Positions 17,106 through 26,309 of a stretch of 45,791 bases of DNA are shown here, in pieces (within the stretch, counting starts at the first letter, position 1; every line of letters begins with the position of its first letter). The position numbers and the translations under genes are program-made. Source of the stretch: a virus; the IMG/VR virus record IMGVR_UViG_3300041411_000401, positions 1-45,791 of that record. One strand, written 5' to 3'. The notes beneath the pieces were generated by a model, which saw nothing but the letters and a program-made list of their open reading frames with translations, did no database searches and had not been told where the DNA came from.

Positions 17106-18422
17106 TTAGAAACCTCGTTTCAGCTTGCCAGCGGTAGGGAAATCTTTCTCAAACTCACTGATTGATGCGGAGTCCTGAGCGATAACAGGACGTGAATTTT
17201 CTTTCTGCTGGATTGCCATGCGCACCAGTGAAGGGAATGCCGATGGATGCACGCCAGTGATATCCACTTCAGCCTGCTCAAGCGCGGTACGGTAGACGTC
17301 CTCAGCGGAGTCCATAGCAACCACATCACCAATCAGTGGACGAACAGCCTGCTCTGCCTCACGCACACGGCGGAAGTTTTCAGCGGCGGTCTTGGTGGCG
17401 CTGTCAGCAGCCAGACGGATAGCGGAGTCCATGGCGGTTTTGGATACCTTGTCTTTCTCGTCTTTCTTGTCGTCGTCTTTGTCTTCATCTTCAGCGACGG
17501 CAGGCGACAGGGCAGCGGCGATTTTGGCGATCACCTCTTCGGACACGCCGGCTTCACGCAGCAGAGAGATGATCGACTCGTTGTCGTCATCACCAGCCAC
17601 TTTCGGCTCTTCTTCTGGCTCCACTTCTTCAGCAGATGCCTCGATGATTTCAACCAACTCTTCAGGCTCTAACTCCATATCGGCAGCGAGCTTGGTTTTG
17701 TATTTGGCGATAATGGCCTGTGCGATCGTCTTTGGTGATTTGTTCGCATTCAGGATGGCGGTGAGGTCTTTGGGTGCAGCATCCTGAGCCAGACGCGGCT
17801 TCAGAAACGCTCCCAGCGCGGCACGTGCGGCAACGCCTTTGCGGTCTAACTTCATGTATTTAAGCTCCAGTGGGAGTGAATCCCCGACAAGTACATCGGG
17901 ACCAGCGCGGCCTGTTTCGACCAGTGCTTCGTGGTTAGCGACGATGTCACGCATGATGCCGTCATGTTCTTCGCCATCAGGTGTCACGCCGGAGGTCATG
18001 TCTGCCACGTACTGATACGAGGCAGACAATTCGCGTTGTTCTCCGGTTTCAATTCCCGCAATTGCTGAGTTATCCCAAATGGATAGACCCACCGAGAGGT
18101 AGGTTCCATCAAACTCACAATTTGAATGGGTCGTACCTACGCGGTATTCGCGAGGCGGGTCGCCAGGGAAATCGGGGGTGTGGATACAGAGAATGGGAAT
18201 ATTGTTGAATGTTGGTGCGGCTTTCTTCAGTTCGTCAGGATGACGCCAGAGCCGGTAAATTTTGTCTGGCTCTAAACCCAGCGCCTCAGCATTCGGAATC
18301 TCGCGCCCATAGTAAGGGCAGACGTTCGCCTTGCTGATGTTGCTCTTGGTGACCTGAAGCCTGCCGTTACCATCGAATGAGCGCACGGATGCGCGGTCAA
18401 ACGCTAACCGTTCGATAGTCAT
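17106..18422 (-). CDS. Capsid maturation protease with scaffold domain (DUF2213)
   Basis: This 438-aa protein combines a DUF2213 protease-like N-terminal half with a charged, helical scaffold-like C-terminal half. The N part includes [40 protein letters not shown] and [24 protein letters not shown]; the His of NHEALVE and the Ser of RELSASY are likely catalytic, as in prohead proteases. The C part has long Glu/Asp/Lys tracts (about residues 255-320). The scaffold is probably cleaved during head maturation. Confidence 0.9.
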   Translation of the reverse strand: MTIERLAFDRASVRSFDGNGRLQVTKSNISKANVCPYYGREIPNAEALGLEPDKIYRLWRHPDELKKAAPTFNNIPILCIHTPDFPGDPPREYRVGTTHSNCEFDGTYLSVGLSIWDNSAIAGIETGEQRELSASYQYVADMTSGVTPDGEEHDGIMRDIVANHEALVETGRAGPDVLVGDSLPLELKYMKLDRKGVAARAALGAFLKPRLAQDAAPKDLTAILNANKSPKTIAQAIIAKYKTKLAADMELEPEELVEIIEASAEEVEPEEEPKVAGDDDNESIISLLREAGVSEEVIAKIAAALSPAVAEDEDKDDDKKDEKDKVSKTAMDSAIRLAADSATKTAAENFRRVREAEQAVRPLIGDVVAMDSAEDVYRTALEQAEVDITGVHPSAFPSLVRMAIQQKENSRPVIAQDSASISEFEKDFPTAGKLKRGF

Positions 18423-18445
18423 TTGCTTTCTCGTATTTCAGGCAA

Positions 18446-18471
18446 TAAAAAAGGCTGCCCATTGGCAGCCT
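18446..18471 (-). terminator. Rho-independent terminator after the 93-aa gene
   Basis: On the minus strand AGGCTGCC-AATG-GGCAGCCT is a perfect 8-bp stem with a 4-nt loop, followed by a run of T. It ends the transcript of the small gene at 18491-18772 and lies just before the DUF2213 gene. Confidence 0.85.
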
Positions 18472-18490
18472 CGTTAGCTATTCTAAAATT

Positions 18491-18772
18491 CTAATCAGGG
18501 ATTCTGTAATCGAATGAGACGCTGTAACGATATTCGTTTTGCTCTTCTGTACGGATTGGATGCAACTCACAAAGCACAACACCGTTGTGAATAACTTCCC
18601 TTACACCTGTTTTTGGATCTGTGTATGTTGAGCACAACTTAGCATTATTCTCAAAATCGTCATTACCGAAGTGCTGACTAACAGCCTCTTTAATTATTTG
18701 ATTTTCTTTTTCAGTGATTGAGGCCATCACTTGTATTCTTTTCTTATGAGCTAAATCAATATACTCACTCAT
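18491..18772 (-). CDS. Small hypothetical cargo protein in the head operon
   Basis: This 93-aa protein has no recognised domain. The first half is helical and charged; the second half has beta-like segments (GVREVIHNGVVLCELHPI, NEYRYSVSFDYRI). It stands alone between the portal/Mu-F region and the capsid genes, with its own promoter candidate (18841-18869) and strong terminator. Its base composition is somewhat richer in A+T than its neighbours. This is the usual signature of an independently expressed moron. Confidence 0.75.
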   Translation of the reverse strand: MSEYIDLAHKKRIQVMASITEKENQIIKEAVSQHFGNDDFENNAKLCSTYTDPKTGVREVIHNGVVLCELHPIRTEEQNEYRYSVSFDYRIPD

Positions 18773-18840
18773 AACAACCTCGCCTTAGTCGTTTCGTCAA
18801 AGATATCTGGCTGGCGGTGACGTGCCGCTTTTCGGGAGCT

Positions 18841-18869
18841 ATCCTACCCAGATATGTATTTTAACTCAA
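18841..18869 (-). promoter_or_regulatory. Promoter candidate for the 93-aa gene
   Basis: On the minus strand TTGAGT and TAGGAT are separated by 17 bp, each matching the sigma-70 consensus in four of six positions. An inverted repeat (CCAGATAT at 18848-18855 with ATATCTGG at 18803-18810) lies in the leader. The 249-bp region 18773-19021 holds no other gene I can support. Confidence 0.5.
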
Positions 18870-19021
18870 TCCTGGTATTAATGCTCGCCATCCACACTTT
18901 CACACAGGCTCTTATCCGGGAAGGATGAGCTCCCCATCTATAAGGCATCCTCTATCCACGCGGAATCGGTGTTTCTCTTTACCTGCATGCGCGTTCGGTA
19001 GTCATGTTTGCTTCCGTTTAA

Positions 19022-19210
19022 TTAACGCTTTTTAGGTGGAGGGGCGGGTTCGTGTATTGATGGATCAGGCTGATAACCATAACCAGGAAGCCGTGGAATT
19101 TTTGGTCCGGGCATTGGCGTGAAGTTTTTTGATGGTTTCATTTCTTCAAAACACTTCCAGCATCCCACTGGCGGCCTCAGCCATATGTTGTGCTTATTGC
19201 ATTTGACCAT
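19022..19210 (-). CDS. Small Cys-rich, Pro-rich protein
   Basis: This 62-aa protein starts immediately after the Mu-F-like stop codon (TAA then ATG). The N terminus has a possible zinc-binding set (KCNKHN, then CWKC); the rest is rich in Pro and Lys and probably unstructured. Its place after the minor head gene suggests a packaging or head role. No family is recognised. Confidence 0.7.
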   Translation of the reverse strand: MVKCNKHNIWLRPPVGCWKCFEEMKPSKNFTPMPGPKIPRLPGYGYQPDPSIHEPAPPPKKR

Positions 19211-20002
19211 TTATGACTCCAATCCGGGAATGACCGGGGACCACGTGCAGCGGCAGTTAATCTCTTCTCCCGGAAGAGTCCACTTGCCATCCAGATAAAG
19301 CCCTTTCGACAGGTCGAACTTCTCACCGTCAGCTTTCACATGTGATTGCCGTGGTTCTTTACCTGCGTGAGAGTGTCGCCAGATGCCCTCAGTGATGCCG
19401 AGAGACTGCTGTCTGGCCGTCTGCATAACTGCGGTGGCTTTGTTGTTCTGATCACGTGCGATGAGCGCTGCGCGGCGGCGGGTGATGCCATATCGCTTTT
19501 GCAGCTCATCAGTCAACGTCGAAAGGTCACGCCCGCGGCTGACAGACTGCATTACCAGCGTCTGCACCTGCGTCAGATACTGCTCGGGGATGCTGGTAAT
19601 CAGGTTCACGTTTTCCGTGATGGTCGCCTGCAATGCGTTATTCATCGCTGGCGTCATCTTGAACGGGACTGTAAATCCTGCCGTTTCCAGGGCGTTATAG
19701 AGCGACACGTCAGAGTTCTTCTGTGCCTGCCCTGCGAACCGGTCAGCCAGCTTTGCGGCCACATCGTCAAAACGCTTCTGCCACTGCCTGGCTAACTTCT
19801 TCATGGCGTCACGCATGAATACTGCGGGCGATGCGTCCATTGCCATTGCGCCGGATGCCCGGTAATTAGCCTTCAGCCAGTACACAACCGAGTCGTTCAT
19901 TTCGGTAATGAGTGAATCCAGCTTCTTTCGATACCAGGCTTCGACACCGGCATTAGGCCTTGTCGGGCGGATCGCCTTTACCGTCACCTTCCTCGTCGTC
20001 AT
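19211..20002 (-). CDS. Minor head morphogenesis protein (Mu gpF-like)
   Basis: The product (263 aa) has the phage Mu F / SPP1 gp7 domain: a helical first part, LTDELQKRYGITRRRAALIARDQNNKATAVMQTARQQSLG, and the C-terminal DLSKGLYLDGKWTLPGEEINCRCTWSPVIPG with the NCRC signature. It is carried on or near the portal and is needed for head assembly. The start is set at ATG 20002 because a start at 20032 would overlap the portal by 80 bp; GAAGAAGAAG upstream can serve for ribosome binding. Confidence 0.88.
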   Translation of the reverse strand: MTTRKVTVKAIRPTRPNAGVEAWYRKKLDSLITEMNDSVVYWLKANYRASGAMAMDASPAVFMRDAMKKLARQWQKRFDDVAAKLADRFAGQAQKNSDVSLYNALETAGFTVPFKMTPAMNNALQATITENVNLITSIPEQYLTQVQTLVMQSVSRGRDLSTLTDELQKRYGITRRRAALIARDQNNKATAVMQTARQQSLGITEGIWRHSHAGKEPRQSHVKADGEKFDLSKGLYLDGKWTLPGEEINCRCTWSPVIPGLES

Positions 20003-21479
20003 CGAGGTCTTCTTCTTCGATTTCGAGGTCATCGCTTAAGTCCAGTGAGTGATATGGGCTATCAGGGTCGTCGGCGATCTTCTGCCTGATTTCCTGTCCA
20101 GATAGCGATTGCGTCTGGTTGACGTAAACCGCATCAGTCTGCGCATCCACCAGGCGGATATCTGCACGCTCTTTCGCGCTCATCTCGTACAGCGGCTCAA
20201 ACTCGAAGTAAATCTCAGGGTCGATGTCGCCAAACTCTGATAACTGAATAACGTCCAGAACGCGCTTCAGAGGATCTTTGAACATTGCCTGTTGCAGTGA
20301 GTGGATGTAGTCGTAGAAAACGCGAATCTCGCCGTCTGATGAAGCATTCAGGCCATTCGGTGTAATACCCAGCAATTTAACCAGCGGGATGCCGGAAACT
20401 GCCGCCATATGCTCCTGTGACTGAGCCTGTAACGTGTCGAGGCCAGACAATGGAGCATTGACGAACTCAACCGTCTCCGGGCTCGTTGTGTCGTTGTCTT
20501 TCGCAAAAGCACCGCGGTTATCCCGGCAGCGGTTAAACAAGTCGAGGCGGGCCAGTACTGAATCAGCGCCACCACCCTGCAGTACCGTGCTCATGTTCGT
20601 ACCGATGACCGGGATACTGAACGAGTGGATCATGTCACTTACGCTGTCACGCGTGCGCAGCCAGTTGTTCACGTATGGCTCTGCCATCTGCACCAGTGAC
20701 AGCCCGCGGAAGTTGTAGCTGGCTTTCAGCAGGTCTGGCACCTGACGTGATACGAAGTCGACCATGCGGCTGGCGTGAACCGTCTTACCCATCACAAACC
20801 ATTCAGTAGGCTTGTAGAAGTCAGGGCTTAACGGGTTCTGCGCGTTATAGACGCCGGGGTATGTCCAGACAGGCTCAATCACCTGCAAACCCTTCAGGCT
20901 GCCTTTCGGGATTTTCTTGTCAGAGATGAAAAGCTTCTGCTTCAGCTCATTCTCATCCGTCCAGGCCGATACGTTTTTTGGTGACAGGACGTCGATATAA
21001 ATCTGCCCACCGCCAAAGTAACCATCGTGCTCTGCAGCCTCTCTGAACTTCTCACGCACATGGAATCGCTCCAGTGCATCAGTAATGGCCTTCACGCGCT
21101 CTGACTTGTCGTCATCACCAACCGTGCGGAGCTTTATCCACTTACGCGTCATCTCCTCAGCGATAGTGCCAACCATCTTGCGGTATTCAGGCTTCTGCGC
21201 CATTGCCGCCAGATAGGGATAGCCCGGGAATGAATCCAGCGTGCCGTAGCCCATGCCATACGCATCATTCAGCGCGCCGTAATCGGTGGAGTCCATCGCA
21301 AGGATGGCTCTCTCAACCGATGCCGGGATAACACCTTTGGGTGGCTCGTATCGCTGGAATTCACGCTGAGGCTTAGGCTGTACTGAGGCGACCGCTTCGG
21401 GGTTAATCTTCATCTGAACCTTTTCAGGCTCTTTCACCGGCTCAGGCGCGGCGATTTCTTTTTTCTTAAACCACCACAT
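19953..21479 (-). CDS. Portal protein (DUF1073)
   Basis: This 508-aa protein shows the DUF1073 portal pattern: AMDSTDYGALNDAYGMGYGTLDSFPGYPYLAAMAQKPEYRKMVGTIAEEMTRKWIKL, HDGYFGGGQIYID, then SIPVIGTNMSTVLQGG and IPLVKLLGITPNGLNASSDGEIRVFYDYIHSLQQ. It forms the dodecameric vertex for DNA entry and exit. The C terminus is strongly acidic. The ATG at 21479 overlaps the terminase stop (TGATG). Confidence 0.92.
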   Translation of the reverse strand: MWWFKKKEIAAPEPVKEPEKVQMKINPEAVASVQPKPQREFQRYEPPKGVIPASVERAILAMDSTDYGALNDAYGMGYGTLDSFPGYPYLAAMAQKPEYRKMVGTIAEEMTRKWIKLRTVGDDDKSERVKAITDALERFHVREKFREAAEHDGYFGGGQIYIDVLSPKNVSAWTDENELKQKLFISDKKIPKGSLKGLQVIEPVWTYPGVYNAQNPLSPDFYKPTEWFVMGKTVHASRMVDFVSRQVPDLLKASYNFRGLSLVQMAEPYVNNWLRTRDSVSDMIHSFSIPVIGTNMSTVLQGGGADSVLARLDLFNRCRDNRGAFAKDNDTTSPETVEFVNAPLSGLDTLQAQSQEHMAAVSGIPLVKLLGITPNGLNASSDGEIRVFYDYIHSLQQAMFKDPLKRVLDVIQLSEFGDIDPEIYFEFEPLYEMSAKERADIRLVDAQTDAVYVNQTQSLSGQEIRQKIADDPDSPYHSLDLSDDLEIEEEDLDDDEEGDGKGDPPDKA

Positions 21480-23155
21480 CAAATTCTCCTGAGTTGATTC
21501 GGGTCGATAGCCATAGGTGCGCGACCTGAAATCAGGTTGTCGTCAATGGCATCCATCCATGTATCGAGAATGTCGTCATTGTCATGGCTGTCATCAGCAG
21601 AGAACGCCGCGCATTCGGTCATAGCCGTCAGCACCCACGATGTGGTGCCAGCAACCGTGCCGTCTTCGTAATAGACGTGCATGATCGCCGCACCATCATG
21701 GTTGTGCGTTGCAGGGACGTAGACCTTGCCGGTTTTAATCTGAGGGATAACGTTCAGGCACCTGACCAGTTTGTTCTGACCGGCACCTCGGGGGATTTCT
21801 TTAACCGGGATACTCAACTGGCCGGGTGTGGCGCTGCGCTTCTTCAGGGTGGTAATCAGACCCTGTCCGGCCTGCTTCTCTTCAATGGCCGCATAACGCA
21901 TCGGCATTGTCCGCAATGAACCGGCAGCACTCCATTTCACCCAAAGCTCTTCTGCCTTTTTCAGCAGGTCTTCAGGGTCCCAGCGACCACGCACCACATC
22001 GATGATGTAGAGATTGCCATCAACGCCCATGCCAACCAGCGTAAACACGGTGTAATCAAGCCAGTCCTCTACCTTGCCGCTGTTCGTATCGACATATATA
22101 GCGCGGTACTGAAGTTTTGGCAGCGTAGTGTAGGTCTGGAACCAGTCGGTATCAATGATGCCGCCGGTGAGCGCCATCGGGCTCTGCTGATACTGAGACA
22201 GGAAGGTGTAGCGGTCTTTCTCCCATAACTGCAGGAGGTCGTTCACATCTTCCATCTGAGGCCAGTACGACCAGTATCTGGTGCCTGATACCTCAACAGA
22301 GTCGGTGTCTTTAACCGTCTCCCAGCACAGTGAACGCCACGGCTCAGCAAGCGACTGAATGTACTTCTCATCAATCATTGCCGGGATGGCCACGTGATGG
22401 AAGTTGACACCCATCCCGCCTGAAAGCATGAATCCTGTTGCGTCATCCGTGTGGAGGCGCTGCTGAATGCTCACAAATGGCGTGGGATGGTCTTTCGACT
22501 TATCACCACGGCGCGAACGTATGGTGTTAACCAGAAGCGTGTTGGCGCTGTTTCTGCGCGACTCGCTGAGCATATCGACCGGCTTGTTATAGTCGTCGAG
22601 CATTACCATGCCGGAGAAGTCAGGGCCGTAGTAACCACCACGACCACCGGTAATCTGTCCGTTGCTGGAGCGAGATACCGTCTGGCCGGTTGAGCGACCG
22701 CGGGTATCGATGATTTCCCACTCTTCAGCCTGGTTGACGCCGAAGCCACACGGCCACAGCTCCTGATACTCTTTGCTGGCTATGATGTCGCGGGTGCGGC
22801 GTGAGTTGCGCTTAACCAGCGTGTCAGCAAATGAAATGTTCAGGTTACGAAAGCGTTTAAGCCTGCCTTCCTGAACCAGTGCATTCACGTAGGCCGGAAA
22901 GTGGATGGAGAAGAATTCTGTCTTTGTGCCGCCTGGTGGGATGTTGATGATCAGGTTGCGCGGCTGTAATCGACCGGCGATCAGGTCGTCAATCTTTGAA
23001 GCCATCAGGCGGTGATGCCAGTTAACCAGCAGACGATCACCCTGCACCATTTCAAACCATAGCCGGGTAAAGTTGAGAAACGATTTAGTCGATTTGGTCT
23101 TGATAGCGACACGCTCGGGGAATGACATATCATCCCATTCGATAACTTTTGTCAT
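21479..23155 (-). CDS. Terminase large subunit
   Basis: This 558-aa packaging motor has an ATPase domain with Walker A IPPGGTKTE (about residues 72-80) and Walker B MVMLDDY (about 183-189), and an RNase H-like nuclease domain beginning at YVDTNSG (about 354-360), whose Asp is the first metal ligand, with a later DDILDTWMDA acidic patch. The small subunit lies just upstream and the portal just downstream. Confidence 0.95.
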   Translation of the reverse strand: MTKVIEWDDMSFPERVAIKTKSTKSFLNFTRLWFEMVQGDRLLVNWHHRLMASKIDDLIAGRLQPRNLIINIPPGGTKTEFFSIHFPAYVNALVQEGRLKRFRNLNISFADTLVKRNSRRTRDIIASKEYQELWPCGFGVNQAEEWEIIDTRGRSTGQTVSRSSNGQITGGRGGYYGPDFSGMVMLDDYNKPVDMLSESRRNSANTLLVNTIRSRRGDKSKDHPTPFVSIQQRLHTDDATGFMLSGGMGVNFHHVAIPAMIDEKYIQSLAEPWRSLCWETVKDTDSVEVSGTRYWSYWPQMEDVNDLLQLWEKDRYTFLSQYQQSPMALTGGIIDTDWFQTYTTLPKLQYRAIYVDTNSGKVEDWLDYTVFTLVGMGVDGNLYIIDVVRGRWDPEDLLKKAEELWVKWSAAGSLRTMPMRYAAIEEKQAGQGLITTLKKRSATPGQLSIPVKEIPRGAGQNKLVRCLNVIPQIKTGKVYVPATHNHDGAAIMHVYYEDGTVAGTTSWVLTAMTECAAFSADDSHDNDDILDTWMDAIDDNLISGRAPMAIDPNQLRRI

Positions 23156-23156
23156 A

Positions 23157-23708
23157 TCAGTCCAGCCCGTCTAGTTTCTCCTCCAGCTGCGATTGTGCTG
23201 CTGCGTAATCTGCCGGTGTGTAGTTCACCACCTGCACCATTCCTGATTGTTCAGTCTTCACATTCTCTTTGAAGGCTTGCACTGTTACGTGCTTGCCTAG
23301 GAGCTCAAGGTTCTTCACCTTGTCCGGCCATTTAATCTTTTTGAGGAAGCCTGGGTCATCGCCTGCCATCTCGGTGACGTCCATTCCCGACAGGGTTGTG
23401 CGCCATGTCTTCGGCCAGTCTTTAATTGGCTTGAGCTCGCCGTTGGGCAGCAGGATGTCGAGTACATCCATCTGATCAATCTCTACCAGGCGGCGTAACA
23501 CGTAAGCGGCATCTATGCCAACCTCGTCATTGCGCTCGTTCTTCAGCTCAATGATGCGTTCTGCGACATTAGGTTTTATAAGGTTCTCACAGCCTTGAGC
23601 GGCGGCAGATTTCTCGCTGTAGCCCGCCCTGATAGCTGCCTGAGTGGCATTGAGGTCTTTCAGGTACTCACGGGCAAACAGCTCTTGTTTGTCGGTGAGC
23701 TTTGCCAT
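23157..23708 (-). CDS. Terminase small subunit
   Basis: This 183-aa protein has the terminase_2 pattern: KLTDKQELFAREYLKDLNATQAAIRAGYSEKSAAAQGCENLIKPNVAERI, a DNA-binding helix-turn-helix, then a helical oligomerisation part and a C-terminal tail that should touch the large subunit. Terminase_2 small subunits recognise pac or cos sites; the site is not identified here. Confidence 0.92.
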   Translation of the reverse strand: MAKLTDKQELFAREYLKDLNATQAAIRAGYSEKSAAAQGCENLIKPNVAERIIELKNERNDEVGIDAAYVLRRLVEIDQMDVLDILLPNGELKPIKDWPKTWRTTLSGMDVTEMAGDDPGFLKKIKWPDKVKNLELLGKHVTVQAFKENVKTEQSGMVQVVNYTPADYAAAQSQLEEKLDGLD

Positions 23709-23719
23709 TTATGTTTCTC

Positions 23720-24769
23720 TTAATTTCCAATCACGAACATGCGGAACGCGGCATTAGCTGCGGCATTCTCGAATGGCCCAGTTGTCAGAAGTAAGGTGCC
23801 TCGCGACTGCATTACCGTTACGTTGCAGCCCGTGGTGGTTATCTCTGACGCCTGTCCGATAATCATCTGTGTTCCATTCCATATAGGGGATGGCTGCACA
23901 ATCGGTGGAGCGGTGAATGCTTTGGTGAACTTGATGGCTACCTTTGTTCCGGCAGTGACTACTTTTGATTCGACGGTTTCAAATAGGGTGGGAGTTGCGT
24001 TTGCACCAGGAACACCCTGCGGCCCTTGCGGACCAGTATCACCTTTTGGGCCCGTCGCTCCGGTGTCGCCTTTAACACCCTGAGCACCTGTATCACCCTT
24101 AACTCCGGCATCTCCTTTTGGTCCCTGAGGCCCGATTGCCCCGGCTTCACCTTTTGCACCAGGATCCCCTTTAGGGCCAGCAGGCCCGGTTAGTCCAGTG
24201 TCGCCTTTTGGACCCTGAATACCCGCATCACCTTTATCGCCCTTCTGTCCGGAAGCACCCGTTAAACCAGTGTCACCCTTTAATCCTTTTTCTCCGGCGG
24301 GTCCGGATGGGCCTGTATCTCCCTTTTCGCCTTTTTCACCCACATCGCCTTTCATGCCTTGCGCGCCAGCTTCGCCCTTCTCACCTTGCAGACCTTGATC
24401 GCCCGGAGCACCCTGGGGGCCAGTCTCTCCGGCATCACCCTGATCGCCTTTGTCACCTTTCAGTGAGGAAAGGAAATCTTCAAAGGTTCCCTCAAACAGT
24501 CCGTCACTAACTGCCTGCTCATAAGCAGAAGGACCAGTGGGACCGGTATCACCCTTCACGGCAATCTGTGATTCCTGAATGCCTGCGGCGTCGCGGATGT
24601 CTTTTGGTGACTTGGCATGAATCACGTCACTTACTGCGCTACTCATGCCGGTTAATTGATTGATGCTGATTTCGCGACTCATTACGTCGCCGGTAATGTC
24701 ACTGGCTATCTCATCTGCATCTGGCAGCTTTACCGGATAACCACCTGTAGTCATTACTCGCTGTGCCAT
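23720..24769 (-). CDS. Collagen-like protein
   Basis: The 349-aa product has an N-terminal non-repeat part, a short GDTGPTGPS stretch, an acidic helical linker (YEQAVSDGLFEGTFEDFLSSLKG), then 51 uninterrupted Gly-X-Y triplets, many GDT, GPK, GDK or GEK, then a globular C-terminal part of about 90 aa. It should trimerise as a bacterial-type collagen helix. In phages such repeats occur in fibres and head decorations; here the gene lies apart from the fibre genes, between spanins and terminase, so its place in the virion is open. The ATG at 24769 is preceded by GGAGGA. Confidence 0.9.
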   Translation of the reverse strand: MAQRVMTTGGYPVKLPDADEIASDITGDVMSREISINQLTGMSSAVSDVIHAKSPKDIRDAAGIQESQIAVKGDTGPTGPSAYEQAVSDGLFEGTFEDFLSSLKGDKGDQGDAGETGPQGAPGDQGLQGEKGEAGAQGMKGDVGEKGEKGDTGPSGPAGEKGLKGDTGLTGASGQKGDKGDAGIQGPKGDTGLTGPAGPKGDPGAKGEAGAIGPQGPKGDAGVKGDTGAQGVKGDTGATGPKGDTGPQGPQGVPGANATPTLFETVESKVVTAGTKVAIKFTKAFTAPPIVQPSPIWNGTQMIIGQASEITTTGCNVTVMQSRGTLLLTTGPFENAAANAAFRMFVIGN

Positions 24770-24832
24770 GGAGTCCTCCACAGGCTTGTTAAGCATTATC
24801 AAAGCCACTCAGTGAATGGCTTCTGTAATGCC

Positions 24833-25069
24833 TTACTGCTTATCTCCGCACAACTTCACCCATAGGTCGTTGTGATCGTTAATGGCTCGCACAGTGCGGA
24901 TATCCATCACGTCAGCGTCTTTGCCGTGGGTTCTGATTGGGCTATCGAGAGTGCAGAGGGAATCAACGGTCCTGGTGGCCTGCTCAGTCGTCGGAGTTGA
25001 ACTGTGACTGACGCAACTTGTCGCGCTGAGCGCCATCGCTAAGAGCAGCATTGCTTTGCCTGACTTCAT
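24833..25069 (-). CDS. Rz1: Rz1-like outer membrane spanin lipoprotein
   Basis: The 78-aa product starts within the Rz gene in another frame, as in lambda. It opens with a lipoprotein signal (MKSGKAMLLLAMALSATSC), with Cys as the expected lipidated residue. GAGAAGG precedes the ATG. With Rz it fuses inner and outer membranes at lysis. A longer frame from 25129 would run against the lipoprotein signal and is rejected. Confidence 0.85.
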   Translation of the reverse strand: MKSGKAMLLLAMALSATSCVSHSSTPTTEQATRTVDSLCTLDSPIRTHGKDADVMDIRTVRAINDHNDLWVKLCGDKQ

Positions 25070-25268
25070 TGGCCTTCTCCGTGTTCTCTGACTGCTGCTT
25101 AGCCACATCGGCGACCTGATTCGATTCAACCTGTGCGGCCGCTACATCCGCTTTTGCCTGCGTCTGAGTTGACCCAATTTTCTTGCCGCCGAAGTAGGCG
25201 CTGACGAAAGCGGCGATGATTGCCAGCCCGGCAAGTATCTCTGTCCACCAGTTTGCAATCAGGCTCAT
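24984..25268 (-). CDS. Rz: Rz-like inner membrane spanin
   Basis: This 94-aa protein has one N-terminal membrane segment (ILAGLAIIAAFVSAYFGG) and a periplasmic Gln/Ala/Lys-rich helical part, the layout of i-spanins. It overlaps the holin stop by 4 bp, and the last 86 bp overlap Rz1 in a different frame. It completes the endolysin-holin-spanin cassette. Confidence 0.85.
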   Translation of the reverse strand: MSLIANWWTEILAGLAIIAAFVSAYFGGKKIGSTQTQAKADVAAAQVESNQVADVAKQQSENTEKANEVRQSNAALSDGAQRDKLRQSQFNSDD

Positions 25269-25609
25269 GGCTGCCCATCCATCTGTTGCTTCTTATCTGC
25301 CAGGCTTCTTTGCCGGATGAACTGAGCGATCACACCCAGCGCCACGATGAAGTAACTCACGTACTGCGCGATGTTGACCGGCAGCATTGCTTTGAGGTCA
25401 GGCGGTAGCATGTTCCAGGCGGAGATAATCGCATCAGGTGCAGAGGCGAGGTAAACGCCCAGCAATGTACCGGCACCGGTAAGCCAGACTGACCAGGCAC
25501 GAAACAGCAACCGGGCATGAGCAACGAACTCAACTGAGCTGTACTTGCGCACCAGTAGCACAACCGCGATCACAACGATAACCAACGCGAGGAAGGCGAT
25601 AACGTTCAT
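25265..25609 (-). CDS. Holin
   Basis: This 114-aa protein has three likely membrane segments (about residues 2-20, 38-57 and 80-99) and a charged C terminus (RQRSLADKKQQMDGQP). It directly follows a cytoplasmic T4-type endolysin without a signal peptide, which needs a large-hole holin. No alternative start with a dual-start motif is obvious. Confidence 0.82.
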   Translation of the reverse strand: MNVIAFLALVIVVIAVVLLVRKYSSVEFVAHARLLFRAWSVWLTGAGTLLGVYLASAPDAIISAWNMLPPDLKAMLPVNIAQYVSYFIVALGVIAQFIRQRSLADKKQQMDGQP

Positions 25610-26073
25610 ATCTTCCCCTTGTAGATGTCGTACGAGCCAGTGCGCATAACTTCGGCATGGCGGCGGGCTCGACCGGGTGTCTGTTTAGCCCACAGGCTAT
25701 TCAGCATCCCTTCAGCTGCTCCAGTGAAGTTACCGTTGGATATCATGACCAGCGTGTTTTTGAAGGCTGCAAGACCATCGACACCCATCTGGTAAGCCAT
25801 GCTGTAAAGGACATCTGCGCGCGCCGGGTTACATTGCTTCAGTGCTGCGTAGATGGACGGGCGGGTGTTCATGTCGATAACCTTCTCATCCACGATCACC
25901 TGCTTCCACACATCCCCTACCTTGCGCGGAACCCGGAAGGTGTAGCTGCTGATTGGCGCACCTTTTGGCCCTATGCGGATGCCACCGGCGACAGTAGGAA
26001 AACCCAGCGTGTCGAGGTAAGGCGTTTCTACGTAGCCCTCCTCAAAATTGAGGATTGGGATAATCTGGCTCAC
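25606..26073 (-). CDS. Endolysin, T4-lysozyme-like (GH24)
   Basis: This 155-aa muramidase keeps the catalytic Glu-8aa-Asp-5aa-Thr spacing of T4 lysozyme: E12 (in FEEGYVETPYLDTLGFPT), D21 and T27. It later has a helical core with LYSMAYQMGVDGLAAFKNTL and MLNSLWAKQTPGRARRHAEVMR. It lacks a signal or SAR segment, so release depends on the holin. It cuts peptidoglycan between MurNAc and GlcNAc. Confidence 0.92.
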   Translation of the reverse strand: MSQIIPILNFEEGYVETPYLDTLGFPTVAGGIRIGPKGAPISSYTFRVPRKVGDVWKQVIVDEKVIDMNTRPSIYAALKQCNPARADVLYSMAYQMGVDGLAAFKNTLVMISNGNFTGAAEGMLNSLWAKQTPGRARRHAEVMRTGSYDIYKGKI

Positions 26074-26309
26074 TTTGAATCCTCCCTTACCACCTGCTTA
26101 AGTTCTTTTTGAGTGGGAAGCTGATCGACCTGCTTCTTAATCTCTTCAACTACCTTGTCGCGAGCCTCCGCCTTTGGCAGGTACTCAGCACGAAAATAGA
26201 AGTAACCGGATGAAACCCCGCCAAGGAATATTGCGAATGACGTTAATGAAATAATCACCAGCATTTGCCAGGTGAGGATGGTTTCACCTTGGGAGTTCTT
26301 GATCATCAT
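26070..26309 (-). CDS. Small membrane protein upstream of endolysin
   Basis: This 79-aa protein has one membrane segment (MLVIISLTSFAIFLGGVSSGYFYF) and a charged C-terminal helix (EARDKVVEEIKKQVDQLP). It overlaps both neighbours (ATGA). Being in the lysis cassette, it could regulate the holin or act as a second small holin. This is inference; no family is recognised. Confidence 0.72.
   Translation of the reverse strand: MMIKNSQGETILTWQMLVIISLTSFAIFLGGVSSGYFYFRAEYLPKAEARDKVVEEIKKQVDQLPTQKELKQVVREDSK

Noticed and set aside
24000-24500. DNA tandem repeat or CRISPR-like array
   Set aside because: The periodic pattern is the Gly-X-Y coding repeat of the collagen-like gene, not spaced identical repeats.
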